A DNA stretch of 64,000 nucleotides from Pogostemon cablin (GCA_023678885.1 CM042970.1:7790355-7854354), one strand, 5' to 3'; positions 43,239-55,261 are shown, counted from the stretch's first letter. Program-made: numbers and translations. Notes: generated from the letters alone by a model not told the origin.

Positions 43239-44609
43239 ATGAACAACACAAGATTTGATGTTGAAAAACTTACAGAGAAATCAGATTACAACCTGTGAAA
43301 GTTGAAGATGAAAGATGTCCTTATGCAGGAAGGTTTGATGGATGCATTGAAGCCACCTCCACCATTGAAGATTGAAATGCTCAGAGATCCTCAGGCTGCA
43401 GCAGGTGGTGTAAGAAGACCTGTAGATGAACAGGTACTTTAAAAGGCTTATTCTACTATAATCATGTGCCTAAGTGATAAAATACTTAGAGAAGTATCAA
43501 ACGAAACAACTGTTGTTGGTGTATGGAATAAACTGGAAGCTCTGTTTATGGTTAATACATCTGCAAATAAACTGCATTTGAGGCAAAGACTTCATGCCTT
43601 TAAGATGACTGATGAAAAGCCTCTGATGGAACAAGTTGATGAGTTCTGCAAGATCACAGATGATCTTGAAAGTGTAGATTTCAAGCTAACCAGTGAGGAT
43701 AAGGCCATCATGTTGTTGTCTACATTGCCAAGATCACAAAGGCAATTTAAGGATGCTCTTCTCTATGGAGGAAAGGATGTTGTGCTGTTAGAAGATGTAC
43801 TGAAAGCACTAAGATAAAAAGATCTAGAGGAGGGAGCAGACAACAATGAAAAGTCGGGAGCAGAAGGACTCTTTGCCAAGAAAGGAAACCAAAACAAGAA
43901 AGGGAACAAGGGAGGCAATGCTGATCAAAAGAAGAATGCAACAGGACAGTCAACTGGGAAGAAGTGTTATTATTGTCATGAACCAGGTCACTTCAAGAAA
44001 CAATGTGCAAAATGGAAAGCTAGCAAGTGCAAGAAAGCTGATGCACCTGCTGAAAATCAGAAAAATCAAGTGAATCAAGTTGGAAAATTACAAAATAATA
44101 CTGGTGTGGAAGGTATTGAAGCACTGTCCATCACATCATCAGATGTATCTACTGAGTGGGTATTGGATTCAGGTTGCACCTTCCACATGACACCCATGAA
44201 GCATTGGTTTGAAGAATTGAAGCATCAGGAAGAAGGATCAGTACTATTAGGTAATGATCAATCTTGTAAGATTAAGGGAGTGGGATCCATCAAATTACTC
44301 ATGTTTGATGGGGTTCAGAGACTTCTTAGGAATGTTAGGTATGTTCCTTGTTTAAAAAGAAACCTCATCTCCCTTGGGATGCTTGATTCTCAAGGATGTG
44401 ATTCAAATCTGAAAAGGGGAGTTCTCACAGTGACTAAGGGTGATAAGATAGTCATGAAGGGAACTAGGAGATCTGATTTGTACTTTCTGGATGGAAGTTT
44501 TGTTGTTGGACAGATACACAACACTGATCAGCAGGATGATGCCAAGTTGTGGCATGCAAGATTAGGGCATGTTAGTGAAAGGAGGATGCAAGAATTGGCT
44601 AAACAATAA
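43239..44609 (+). pseudogene. copia gag, protease and GAG-pre-integrase region
   Basis: One frame runs from the ATG at 43239 to 44609, broken by TGA (43296), TAA (43440) and TAA (43815). Gag comes first, with VGVWNKLEALF and LRQRLHAFKMTDEKPLMEQV. The nucleocapsid knuckle CYYCHEPGHFKKQC follows at 43965. The protease motif WVLDSGCTFHMTP comes next at about 44157, then VPCLKRNLISLGMLDSQG and the GAG-pre-integrase end KLWHARLGHVSERRMQEL. Three stops in an otherwise collinear frame point to decay by point mutation. A TAA at 44607 ends it before the integrase. Confidence 0.9.
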
Positions 44610-45351
44610 CTGATCAAGTTCAGTACAGATGAGAAGATCAGACAATGTGAGCATTGCATTCTTGGAAAGTCCAATAGACTTAAGTTTGGTGAATCAGAAC
44701 ATACAACAAAAGCAAGAATGGACTTTGTTCATTCTGATCTCTGGGGCCTTCAAAGACAATAACCAGAGGTGGAGGAAGATACATAATGACCATAATTGAT
44801 GATTATTCAAGGAAGCTATGGGTTTATGTTCTGAAAACTAAGGATGAAACATTCATCACATTCAAACTTGGCTGACAGAAACTGAGAACAGTACAGGGAG
44901 TAATTTGAAGTACTTAAGGACAGACAATGGATTGGAATTTGTATCTGAGGAGTTTAATTCATACTGCAAGGAAAGAGGGATTAAGAGACACAAGACTGTT
45001 TCTGGAACCCCTCAACAAAATGACATTGCAGAGAGGATGAATCAGACACTTTTGCAAAGAATCAGATGCATGTTGAGTAGTACAGGCTTAAGCAAGATGT
45101 TTTGGGGAGAATTAGCTGCAACTGCAGCTTATCTGATCAACTTATGTCTTACTATAACTCTGAATTTCAAAACTCCAGAAGAAAGGTGGTCTGGTAAGAT
45201 CCCTAGTTACTCACACCTTGGAGTTATAGTTTGTCAAGCTTATGCTCATTTGAAACATGATAAGTTGGAACCTAGAGCACTCAAATGTGTTATGATACGT
45301 TATCCTAAGGGAGTAAAATGGTATAAGCTATGGTGTTATGATGAGAACTGA
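44610..45351 (+). pseudogene. copia integrase region
   Basis: CEHCILGK is part of the HHCC zinc region, and HSDLWG holds the first catalytic Asp. DDYSRKLWVYVLKTKDETF follows after a frameshift near 44755, and a second shift lies near 44865. The open stretch from 44905 has LRTDNGLEF (second Asp), GTPQQNDIAERMNQTL (the catalytic Glu in AERMN), the C-terminal HLKHDKLEPRALKC and a TGA at 45349. The catalytic triad is visible, but the frame is broken. Confidence 0.9.
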
Positions 45352-46683
45352 CTCATGGTCAATAGAGATGTTGTTTTTATTGAAAACAAAATGCCATTGA
45401 TCAAGGATGATCTGAGCAGACAATCTGAGCTTGAGGTGGAGTCTCAAGACATGATCAGAGCAAGTGAAAGTGAAGATAACTCCACTGACAAGTGTAAAGA
45501 TGAAGTATTAAGGGCTCAAAAACAACCAAATACTTATCAACTTGCAAGGTATAGGCAGAAAAGAACTATAGTGCCACCTGAAAGGTATGTACAAGCAGAT
45601 ATAGTGTCATTTGCACTATATACAACAATTGAAGTTGAAGCTTATGAACCTAGAAACTATACTGAAGCATTAGCCAGTCAAGATAGAAATAAGTGGCTCA
45701 TTGCCATGGAAGAAGAATTGTTGTCTCTGAACAAGAATCGGACATGGAAAATAGTTGACAAACCAAAATCTCAGAAGTTGGTTGGATGTAAGTGGATATT
45801 CAAGAGGAAACCAGCACTTGCAGCTGAAGGTGGAGTCAGATATAAAGCTAGATTAGTAGCTAGGGGGTTTTCACAGAAGGAAGGGATAGATTACAATAAA
45901 ATCTTCTCATCTGCGGTCAAACACTGTTCTATTAGAGTGTTACTAGCACTAGTAGCTCAGTATGATCTTGAGCTTCATCAGATGGATGTAACTACTGCAT
46001 TTTTACATGGGAAGTTGGAAGAAAGTATCTATATGAAGATACCAGAGGGTGTTACAGTTGAGAGGGCTGATACAAAGGCTTGCTTATTACTCAAATCACT
46101 GTATGGACTGAAACAAAGTCCAACACAGTGGTACTTGAGATTTGATGAGTACATAGTTTCAAATGGATTTCAGAGAAGTCTCTATGATAGCTGTGTATAG
46201 ATCAAGGAAGAGAACAGCTGTTACACATACTTTCTTCTCTATGTAGATGATATCTTGATTGCTTGTAGGAGCATTCAAGGGATTGATGCAGTGAAGGAAG
46301 TGCTCAAATATGAGTTTGAAATGAAGGATCTAGGAGAAGCTAAGATGATATTAGGTATGGAAATAAGTAGAGACAGATCAACTGGTACACTTGTGTTGAA
46401 ACATGAATCTTATCTTGTTAAAGTACTTAAAAGGTATAATATGGATGAGTGCAAGTCTGTTACAACATCTGTTAAGCAAGGATTAAGTCTGTCACTACTT
46501 AATGGAGCTAAGTCAGACACAGAGATAGCTGAAATGAGCAGGATCCCATACTCAAGCTCAGTAGGCAGCCTTATGTATGTCATGGTCTGTTCTAGGCCAG
46601 ATCTTGTATATGTGATGAGTTTGATTAGTAGATTTTTATCTTGTCCAGGAAGCAGCATTGGGAGGCAGTCAAATGGGCATTGA
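45352..46683 (+). pseudogene. copia reverse transcriptase
   Basis: The polymerase starts near 45640 with PRNYTEALASQDRNKWLIAM. It holds WKIVDKP, KLVGCKWIFKRK, YKARLVARGFSQKEGIDY, LELHQMDVTTAFLHG and LLLKSLYGLKQSP. A TAG at 46198 comes just before the active site YVDD (46240-46251). After that come DLGEAKMILGMEI and YSSSVGSLMYVMVCSRPDL. It is one nonsense codon away from continuous over most of its length, and a frame change lies near 46650. Confidence 0.92.
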
Positions 46684-47231
46684 GATATATCAAATGGACT
46701 GAGCAAATTGGATTAAAATTTCAGAAAAGGGAAACAAAGTCAGAAGTTGTCATTAGATATGTTGATGCTGATTTTGTAGCAAACTTGGATTCCAGGAAGT
46801 CTCTTACAGGATATGTATTCAATATGTATGATACATCAGTGAGCTGGAAAGCAAGTCATCAGTCTGTAGTGGCATTATCAATTACAGAAGCTGAGTTCAT
46901 TGCTTTGACTGAAGCAATTAAAGAAGGGGTATGACTTGTTGGTTTATTGAAAGAATTGGGGGAATATCAAGATGATGTGGTAGTGTATTGTGACAATCAA
47001 AGTGCAATACACTTAGCTAAGCATCAGGGGTATCATAAAAGGACCAAACATATTGATGTCAAGCTATACTTTGTAAGAGATATAGTGGAAAGTGGATTTG
47101 TTGATGTAAGAAAGATTGATACAGCTGTGAATCCAGTTGATGGTCTTACTAAAGTATTGTCAGCAGCAAAATTTGGGCTGTGCAAGACTTTACTTGGTAT
47201 ACATGAAGACATAAAGATTGCTGTACCTTAG
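46684..47231 (+). pseudogene. copia RNase H
   Basis: VIRYVDADFVANLDSRKSLT, ALSITEAEFIALTEAIKEGV, VVYCDNQSAIHLAK, KRTKHIDVKLYFVRD and NPVDGLTKVL are the conserved D-E-D-D blocks of copia RNase H. A TGA at 46933 interrupts it after KEGV. It stops at 47231, close to the polypurine tract. Confidence 0.92.
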
Positions 47232-47278
47232 AAGCAGTAAAGTGGGGAGAAGAGACCAAGTTGAACATGCATACATCT

Positions 47279-47288
47279 AAGGTGGAGA
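47279..47288 (+). other. Polypurine tract
   Basis: AAGGTGGAGA ends one base before the 3' LTR and would prime second-strand synthesis. Confidence 0.8.
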
Positions 47289-47289
47289 T

Positions 47290-47869
47290 TGATAACAATA
47301 GATGCATGCATGGGGTGTTACATACGTGGATTACGTTCATTGAAGGCTCAATTATGATCTGAATATATTGCATGCAAGCTGGAAGCAGTTGGAGTTGTTA
47401 CAACAACTCAAACAACACAACTGATGAAAACTGCCAAATTGTGCAGTGGTGAGCAGCCGACTTTGGAGCAGTTTTTGGGTAGTATATTTAGTTACTTGTG
47501 ACCGGCCAGATGGCTATATCTCAACTACTAAGTGAGGGCTATCTAGTAGAGGTTCAACCGGATCAATAGGTTGAGGGGTTACCTAGATATAAGGGCTCAA
47601 AGTAGCTTGATCACATCATTTTTTACACACTGAGTATGACAGCTTTGTGAGCTTCGTTTTGTTCTCCTAGTTATCAGATTGAGATAAATCTTTCTTGTTT
47701 GTAAGCATTGAGTGATAATAAAGTTTCTTCTCCCCAAAGTGGATGTAGATTATTAATAATCGTACCACTATACATCTTTGTGCAAGCTTCCAATTTCATT
47801 CGAGTTTTATTATTTCATGTGTGTGTTCTTGAGTGTTTTGTGAGATTATTAAAGTGTATTATCACGTCA
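47290..47869 (+). repeat. 3' LTR of the copia element
   Basis: 580 bases, the same length and ends as the 5' LTR. Confidence 0.93.
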
Positions 47870-47874
47870 AATCC

Positions 47875-48067
47875 ATTCCGTTACAAAGTAAACATTTTCT
47901 TTTTAAGTTGATGTGACTACAAAAATAGTTATTATACCCAACTCACTACACATGAGGCTCACCCTCAATACTAATACAATTATTCACTATACATTAAAAT
48001 ATTATATCTCTCAATTTACTACCCATAAAATTATTATACTATACTTCTTAATCCACTTCAAGGGAAT
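47875..48067. mobile_element. Right piece of the Stowaway split by the copia element
   Basis: It resumes at ATTCCGTTACAAAG and carries CACTACACATGAGGCTCACC, ACATTAAAATATT and a degenerate right end CTTCAAGGGAATA. Confidence 0.55.
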
Positions 48068-48069
48068 AT

Positions 48070-48292
48070 TTCCTCCGTCCATCCTTAATATATCCATTTT
48101 ACTATTTTGGATCATTCACTCTTAATCTATCAATTTCGTTTTTACACATATGGGACTCACACACATCACTAATACAACTAAATATGGGACTCATACCCTC
48201 CACTAATAGAACTATCCACCACACATAAAATATAATACTTCTTAATTCACGTACAAAAAGCAAATTGATACATTGACAATGTACGGAGGAAA
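48070..48292. mobile_element. Stowaway-type MITE
   Basis: TTCCTCCGTCCATCC at the left and ATGTACGGAGGAAA at the right, with CACGTACAAAAAGC near the right end. Confidence 0.75.
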
Positions 48293-48505
48293 GAATAGTT
48301 AACAATGTTAAGAGCTTCATAGGTCATGAATAGCTAACCTTTTACCTTTGAGGCAATCCTTCACGTTTCGAAGTAAAAAAAAAAAACTTTTAACTCCGAT
48401 TTGTCAATGAATTCACATACATACAAAATCGGATTAAAATATCAAAAAAAGATTAAAGTAAACCTACCTAGCTCCCTACCCATTCAATTCAAACACTCCC
48501 ACTTT

Positions 48506-48513
48506 TATATAAA
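48506..48513 (+). promoter_or_regulatory. TATA box of the SAUR gene
   Basis: TATATAAA lies 162 bases before the ATG. The inferred leader (about 48540-48674) is C/A-rich with CACCACACCACAC, contains no ATG and ends in an A-rich run. Confidence 0.75.
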
Positions 48514-48674
48514 TCCAATACTAACCCTCATTTCTCCCCCCACCACACCACACCACACACCCTTCTCTCTCCCCCCACAAATACAAAAAAACAGAGAGAG
48601 AAACTACTACAAACTCCTTCATCATCATCATCAAAGTAACAACATTTTCTTTTAAAAAAAAAAAAGGAAAAAAA

Positions 48675-48986
48675 ATGGCGACAAGAAAATCAAACAAGGT
48701 GTCACAAAAAGCAATGATCAAGCAGATCATGAGGAGGTGCTCCAGCTTGGGCAAGAAAAACGGGTACGATAACGGAAACGGGTTGCCCGTGGACGTACCC
48801 AAAGGCCACTTTGTGGTGTACGTAGGGGATAACAGAAGTAGATACATTCTACCCATATCTATCCTGACCCGACCCGAGTTCTTGACCCTGCTCCAACAGG
48901 CTGAGGAGGAGTTCGGATTCGATCATGAAATGGGCCTCACCATTCCTTGTGACCAACAAGTTTTTGAATCCTTACTCTTCTGTTAG
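48675..48986 (+). CDS. SAUR (small auxin-up RNA) family protein
   Basis: This intronless gene encodes 103 residues, the usual SAUR size. After a basic N-terminus (MATRKSNKVSQKAMIKQIMR) with RCSSLGKK comes the SAUR domain: LPVDVPKGHFVVYVG, NRSRYILPISILTRPEFLTL, LLQQAEEEFGFDHEMGLTIP and CDQQVF. The GHF-VYVG, RY--P and EEFGF blocks are diagnostic. The N-terminus with KQI..RCSSLGKK is typical of the SAUR10/SAUR50-like group. Family members promote cell expansion by inhibiting PP2C.D phosphatases and so keeping plasma-membrane H+-ATPases active. Start context is AAAAATGGCG with A at -3 and G at +4. No TGTCTC auxin element was noticed close by. The gene is alone, between Stowaway MITEs. Confidence 0.96.
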   Translation: MATRKSNKVSQKAMIKQIMRRCSSLGKKNGYDNGNGLPVDVPKGHFVVYVGDNRSRYILPISILTRPEFLTLLQQAEEEFGFDHEMGLTIPCDQQVFESLLFC

Positions 48987-49612
48987 ATTATTATTACTCC
49001 ATATTATTGGATTTTTTTTTTAATCTTTTTCCAGTTTATGGATTTTTTTTTTTGGGGTTATGGCTGACTAGGATATAGTAACCCATGTTAATGATTTTAA
49101 ATGGGTTTGGATATATATATAAGTATGTGTATGTATGTATAGGGAAAATTAAGTTTGGTTTTTCCTCACAGTGGTGTGTTTGGTTGTAATTAGATTACAA
49201 CCTTAATTTGTACCCGGTCTGTGAGAGTTAATTCTAAGATATAATCAAAGTTTTAATTTCCCTCACATTTTATCTTCTTTTATTTACTTTCTTGTTAAAT
49301 TTATTGAAGGTTTATTTGTTTTTCCAGTTTTAGTGTTAGTATAAATATAAATGTAAGGTAAAAGGGTGGATATACATAGTATTCCCTACGTAAAAAAATC
49401 AAACAATATCTTATAAAGACAATATGTAAATATTCGCATTAAACTTTGACAGAGGAGTATTATCTTTATTTCATAATAAATTATGCACTTTACTTTAGTT
49501 TGATTGTCCGCAACCTAAATATAAAACCATCATCTTTATCCAATAACTTCAAATAAGATGTAATTTCAAAAGTTTATATTCACATATAACATACTTTAGA
49601 TTTTATAATCTA
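48987..49612. other. 3' region of the SAUR gene
   Basis: The 3' UTR should lie here. GGATATAGTA near 49070 vaguely recalls parts of the DST instability element of SAUR mRNAs but does not fit the full consensus. The rest is AT-rich. Confidence 0.4.
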
Positions 49613-49874
49613 ATCCCTCCGTCCACAAAAGTTTGCATGCCTCTTCTGACATGGAGATTAAGAAAAACGATAACTTTTAGGGGTATTAAGGTATTTTTTT
49701 ATAATAAATAAATGATAAAGTATGTTCGGAGTGTTAGTAAGAGTGGTTTTTTTTTGTAAATAAAATGTATGATAAATGGTGATTGTGTTTGACTTTTTTT
49801 TTTTTATGAATGTGCAAACTTTTGTGAGACAATCCAAAATGAAAAGTGTATCATCTGAAATTGGACGGAGGGAG
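49613..49874. mobile_element. Stowaway-type MITE
   Basis: Starts ATCCCTCCGTCC after TA and ends TTGGACGGAGGGAG before TA; 262 bases. Confidence 0.82.
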
Positions 49875-51382
49875 TACACTTAAAAAGATTGTATTAATTC
49901 TGAAAGTTAGTAAAATTAATATAATTTTATTCAATATTTGAGCACAATAACAATGTAACTTTTCAAGGGTTCCTTATAATGTGTAGTGATTAGTAATTTA
50001 ATCCTTGAGTTATCATATACATCACTATTTTTGAGTAGGGATGTAAGAACACACAGAATGGTGGGATTCCATCTTTTGTACCAATTAATTATATTAACGC
50101 TGTACAAATGCATGCACGTGGTGGGTCAAAAGGTGTATTAAGTGATTAAGAAATATTAATGGGTTATCTGATGATGATATTTCGATTTAATAAGTTGACT
50201 TCTTGATTCACATGTTATATGGTATATAAATATTAAAAGATTTTTTCCCCTATACCTGCAATTCATCTATATAATCGACAAATATTTCTGACCTAATGCA
50301 TTCGTGTTTTTGTGCTTTCTTTATGTTCATTTCATATTGAGTAATATTATGTCTGGATTTCCTATTTAATTTTAGATGGTTTTATTATAGTTTTTCATTT
50401 ATTATAATGCTATAGCATATCCTAAAAATCATGATTTTATCCAGTAGCATGTGGCATTAATTAATTCAGATGGAGCACATTAATACTTCACCATCACTAG
50501 AAAGTAATACCAAATGAAATAATAAATGAAATTTGTAATCCAAAATGAGTATTATATATATCGGTAAAACCATTTGGATAGAATCTATCCGAATAGAAAC
50601 ATTTAATTCACATATAAATTTACTCTTTTAACCTTACTGCATCGTTTATTTCTCAAAGACTAGATATGTTTTTCTCTCATCCTAAATATGTAGTAAATTA
50701 TATACTCCATATCTCTCATAATTATGTAAGCAGTAATTACAATGTATAAATTACATCTCATTAATTACATCATATATTATATAATTTTATCACTTTATAT
50801 TTATTTCAATAAAATATAAATAAATAAAATAACATCTCTATACTGTATATTCAAAATAAATATGAATTTTCATTTACTTTTATTTTACCATATAGTATTA
50901 TTCAATTTTAAAATTACTTAAACAAATGTTTGGATAAAGTAATAAAATGTAATGTAGTGATAAAATATTATAAAATCAACAACTCTCCCATTTAATCACA
51001 TTTAATAGATTCATTTTATTTAATAATTTAATAATAAAATATTTTCATAAATTTTTTTAATATATACTTATAAAGAGTTGGTTTCACAATTCTTTGAAAA
51101 AATAATGATAATAAAATAAAAACTGTCAAATAAGATTGAAGTAAAATTTAATGGTTAAATGATTTAGTTTGATACATACACCTTATTTATTTAGAACATG
51201 AGGATAAATGTTCGCATGATCCACGTCTGTACACTCCAATCGAAAACATTTCAATTAATATTTTTATTAATTAAATATAATATCTTTTAGTATAAAAATT
51301 ATTAATATTCTTGATTTTCGAAAAAAATTATCATTATCAAATATTAATAATTATAATTTTTTAACTGACAATTTTAATAAAG
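49875..51382. other. Intergenic AT-rich sequence
   Basis: No gene or delimited element is recognised. Confidence 0.5.
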
Positions 51383-51853
51383 GGTAAGTCTTGTGTGAGA
51401 TTATCTCACGTGAGATCATTTTACACTTCTTACAATAATTATCACTTTCATTATAAAAATATTATTACTTTCGCTATAAAATGTTAGGCAAAAACTCCTG
51501 CGCCCCCGGGGACACGGAGGGATACTATGTGTCCTCATGTGAACACAACTCTCCCCTCCAATTCTATTTAAACATATGTTCCTCCCTAGGGGTTTAAATT
51601 GCAAAGGGGTATGAAAATTACAAAGGCGCACAGAATGTTCTCTGTGCGCCCGGGTACACAGGAGCCTCACCCAAAATGTTATCACTTTTTAACTTTTCAT
51701 TTATATTATATATTGTTCATGATATAGCATTATCACATTTAATTAATTTAGTATTATTTTTTATTATAAAAGCTACTCCTATCACTTTTTATCCCCTTTT
51801 ATCCGTTCCACATAAACTTTTATATGACACGATCTCACACGAGTTTTTGCCTT
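51383..51853. mobile_element. MITE-like repeat of the GTGAGAC family, carrying a MULE-MITE
   Basis: Left end GGTAAGTCTTGTGTGAGATT and right end ATCTCACACGAGTTTTTGCC form imperfect inverted repeats. The ATCACTTTT-rich body is the same as in the 3.7 kb copy. It is split by the 186-base element at 51487-51672. Confidence 0.55.
51487..51672. mobile_element. Short MULE-type MITE with 9-bp target duplication
   Basis: The flanks are AAAATGTTA (51478-51486 and 51673-51681). The left end GGCAAAAACTCCTGCGCC and the right end (other strand) GGGTGAGGCTCCTGTGTACC are similar, both leading into CCCGGG. It is unusually GC-rich at its ends for this region. Confidence 0.8.
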
Positions 51854-52596
51854 GATGAAAAAACAATACATTTTAGAATAAAATTTGATAATCTTCAAAT
51901 GTGATTATGTGATAGTAAACAAACCAACTCAAAGATTTGATTTTCACTTAATTATTTTTAAAAAATAATTGGACAATCAAAATATATTTGATAAGTTAAA
52001 ATAAAAAAATATATATGAATCATAGTGCTCATAATTTTTCATTTATTACAATGATACCTAAAAAATTACTCCTCTTTAAAAATAAGATTAGTGTGAATCG
52101 AGCTTACACGTTCATTTTGTTTGTGTGAAATTACTTTTTTATATACTATAAAAAAGTATTTTTTAAAAAGTATTTTTAATTCAAATTAATGCTAGTTCAT
52201 CTGTGAAAGAGTAATTTTGATGTACTCGATAAGATCGAGACAAAAATTTAAAGAGTAATATTTTTTATTTAATCAAGATACAAGAATTTGAAGAATAGTA
52301 TATTTCATTTAAAATTAGGGAAATAGTAATAATTATCTCTTTAAATAGTAGTAGTAATTTTTTATAAACTATAACATAGAATTCAATACTTACATATAAA
52401 CAGTATAAAAGTTTTTAACTAAAATGAAATCACTATTATTAGGAAGAAATCAATAATATTTTCATATATTATTTAATAAATTATCGTATTAAATATAAAT
52501 AGTATATAAGTTTTTAACTGAAATCACCGTACTATTATTTTTATACTCAATATTAGTATTTGGTAGAGATTATTCCAATTAAAATTATATTGACAT
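51854..52596. other. Intergenic AT-rich sequence
   Basis: Nothing recognised. Confidence 0.5.
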
Positions 52597-52605
52597 ATTA
52601 TTTAA

Positions 52606-52785
52606 GAGTTCGACTCCAGTGTACTTGTGATACCGTGCATCTGAACGATTTCAACCGTCAGATCAATCTTATGGTAGATATTAAATTAAATAATTAAAAA
52701 TAAAAATTATAAACTACCCACTAACACACTTTTTAACCTATAAATTATGGGGTGCACCTAGTGCAGGTACACCAAAGAATCACCC
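52606..52785. mobile_element. MULE-type MITE, 180 bases, sibling of the 55.2 kb element
   Basis: The 9-bp duplication ATTATTTAA lies at 52597-52605 and 52786-52794. Ends: GAGTTCGACTCCAGTGTAC and, inverted, GGGTGATTCTTTGGTGTACC. Shared inner blocks with 55157-56404 are TTTATAGGTTAA, GTGGGTAG, ATCTAATG/ATCTGACG and AAGATTG. Confidence 0.82.
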
Positions 52786-52794
52786 ATTATTTAA

Positions 52795-54690
52795 TAAAGA
52801 GATGTATTTAGATAGTTCGGGTGTGATGATAATTTAATATTATCGAAAATTACACTAAAATTGTATCGAATAAATTTTGAGTTAAAAATAAAATCTTAAA
52901 TTTGCAAAACTTGTATAAGACATGTTTCATAGATTTTATTACGTGAGAGGGATATTACCAAACCCAAAAATGTCGACCTGCTAAAATTGAAGTAATTTCA
53001 CTCGATTGAATTTCGCTAACTAATTTCATTAATTACGGTGAACTACCAATAAATGGTTTAATACATGTTTCATGCGTTTATTTTATTTTATTTTATTTCC
53101 GTCATTATTTCATTTATTTTAGTATAGTATTCATTCAAAATTTGAAAAAAAATCCACCATAATTAAAAAATACTGTATTTTTTATTAGTAGTCCTACTTG
53201 TTTTTTTAGTGTAAATTATCTCACAAAAATAATTTTATAAAATGATAAAAGTGATAATATCTTTTTATAAAAAGTAATACTTAATTAAAATAAAAGTGAT
53301 AGTCAATTTCATAAATAAAGAATAAAAAGTGATAATATTTTTAATAAAAAGTAATATTTAATCAAGAAAAAGTGATAAGCAATCTCATAAAAGATTTCAT
53401 GAGACGGATAAAAAATAATAACATTTTTAATAAAAATTAATATCTAACTAGAAAAAAGTGATGCGTGAAACATATTTTATAATAATTGTCCAATTAATAA
53501 ATTATTTTATAAATAGATTGTAAGACGAATAAAATGTTATTACATTTTTAATAAAATGTGATACATGATCATGAAAAAGTGATTATTATGCAATTAAACT
53601 ATTTCATGAATTATGTATGAAACAGATAAAATATGATGATATTTTTAATAAAAAGTGATATTCATTCAATTTAATTATTAATTAATTTCATGTTAAATAA
53701 TAATAATTATTTTTTAATTAATCTTATTGGAAAAAAAAGAAATCAACTAATAAAAAAAATAAAAAAGAAGAATAAGGAAGTAATGCATGCATGCAATGTC
53801 GATCAACTTTTATCTTTGAATTAAACTAATTATTAGCGGTGATATCAGCGCTCCTAGCTAATTCAAGATTCATAGGACTCACGTAAGAAGATTCGTATAT
53901 GAGTAATTGCACTTAAAAATCTATCTTCCATAAATTATCATATTATACAATTAAAATAAAACATTTTATAAAATACTTAATGAAATGATCATGGTAATAA
54001 CTCTATTTCCATGTTATTTGGGCAAACATTACAGTATTTTATATGCAAAAATAATATGTTAAATAAAATTTTAAATACCTTTGTAAAATTATTTATAGAA
54101 ACATAAATAAGTTTAAGAGTTTTAATTATCTAAATATAAAAATTTTAGATTTAGTTAATACAATTATAAATAATAATAATAATTTTTTATATAACTATAT
54201 TTATAGTAGAATAGTGAGAGAAATAAAATACCACGGTCATCTATTTTTATAACTATATTTAATTTGACGAAAAATGGTTGGCTAAAAATGTTAAGAGTAA
54301 ATTAGAGAAATAATTTTACAAATTTATAATCATATATTAATATATTTCAAACCATTAAAATAATGTGCTGAGGAAAAAAATGTTTGCCTTTTAATCACTA
54401 TGATTAACTATTAATAGAAAACAGAAAAATTTAATGCTAGCACATAGAAAGATGTGTAATAAATTCAAAAGGAATGAGAAGGGTATTTTTGTAAGTCTCT
54501 TAATAACTTAGCCTTCCTTTTATATGAGAATTACATAAATACCATATTCTAGCTGGATAGATTCTATCCATTTAACACTTTTATATATATATATATATAT
54601 GACGGCAAAATTTTTGGTGGGATCGAGTTTTATAATATGAATAAAAAAATAAAACGGTCTCACGCAAGTATTACTATATAAAATATGGTC
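52795..54690. other. Intergenic AT-rich sequence with a degenerate tandem array
   Basis: From about 53255 to 53690, AAAAAGTGATAAT..TTTTTAATAAAAAGTAATA units repeat four or five times at about 90-110 bases, and resemble the body of the GTGAGAC repeat family. No gene is recognised. Confidence 0.45.
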
Positions 54691-54706
54691 AATATAAGAC
54701 CAATCC

Positions 54707-54863
54707 GGCCACTGGGCTCCCATAAAGATGAGTGACCCAGGTTCGATTTTTCTTAGAAATGAATAGGTGAGGAGTAATAAAGAGGTTTGGAATAGAAGGA
54801 TGTATGGATGCTTCGTGAACTAACTACTAACTATATTAATAATTAACTTTGGTAAAAAAAAAT
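54707..54863 (+). mobile_element. SINE with 16-bp target duplication and A-rich tail
   Basis: The flanks are perfect: AATATAAGACCAATCC at 54691-54706 and 54864-54879. The element starts GGCCACTGGGCTCCC, has the B-box-like GGTTCGATTTTT at about 54750, and ends GGTAAAAAAAAAT. A long perfect duplication with an A-rich tail and a pol III-like box is diagnostic of a SINE. It is a different family from the one at 59 kb. Confidence 0.8.
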
Positions 54864-55261
54864 AATATAAGACCAATCCTAAAAAGTGAATGGGAATTGA
54901 GTTGTCATATGGATTCGGTTCACCACACCCTCTATGTTTATAAAATTATATTTTTAATATATGAAAAATTACATTTTAGATGGATGAATTATTATATTTT
55001 TTAATAATTACGTGGATAAGAATATAAAAATTCACAAAATATCAAAATTTCAGACGTAATATTTTTTATTTAAAATTGTAATAATTCATTACTTGAATAA
55101 TTTTACTAAATTAGGATGTAAGGTACTGAACCTAATTCACACAAGTGTAAAATTATGGGTGATTCTGGGGTGCACCTGGTCTACCGATGCACCCCAAATT
55201 TATAGGTTAAATGGGTAGTGGGGTGGTTTTTTATTTTTTTAAAATTAATTATTTTATATTA

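Larger units (their letters stand above)
42615..47869 (+). mobile_element. Ty1/copia LTR retrotransposon, complete structure, decayed genes
   Basis: The 5,255-base element has two 580-base LTRs (TGATAACAAT...ATCACGTCA) and a perfect 5-bp target duplication AATCC (42610-42614 and 47870-47874). Its internal order is gag, protease, integrase, reverse transcriptase, RNase H, which is the copia order. A hand comparison of the LTRs finds about 31 substitutions and two short indels, roughly 5 percent. That implies insertion some millions of years ago (about 2-4, depending on the rate used). Nonsense codons and frameshifts in gag, integrase, RT and RNase H mean it cannot make its proteins. It was inserted into a Stowaway MITE. 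Confidence 0.95.

Noticed and set aside
46410..46706. Minus-strand frame of 98 codons
   Set aside because: It is antisense to the copia reverse transcriptase.
48521..48856. Minus-strand frame of 111 codons
   Set aside because: It is antisense to the SAUR leader and coding region.
48987..49110. DST mRNA-instability element in the SAUR 3' UTR
   Set aside because: Only a loose GGATATAGTA fragment is seen; the three-part consensus is not met.
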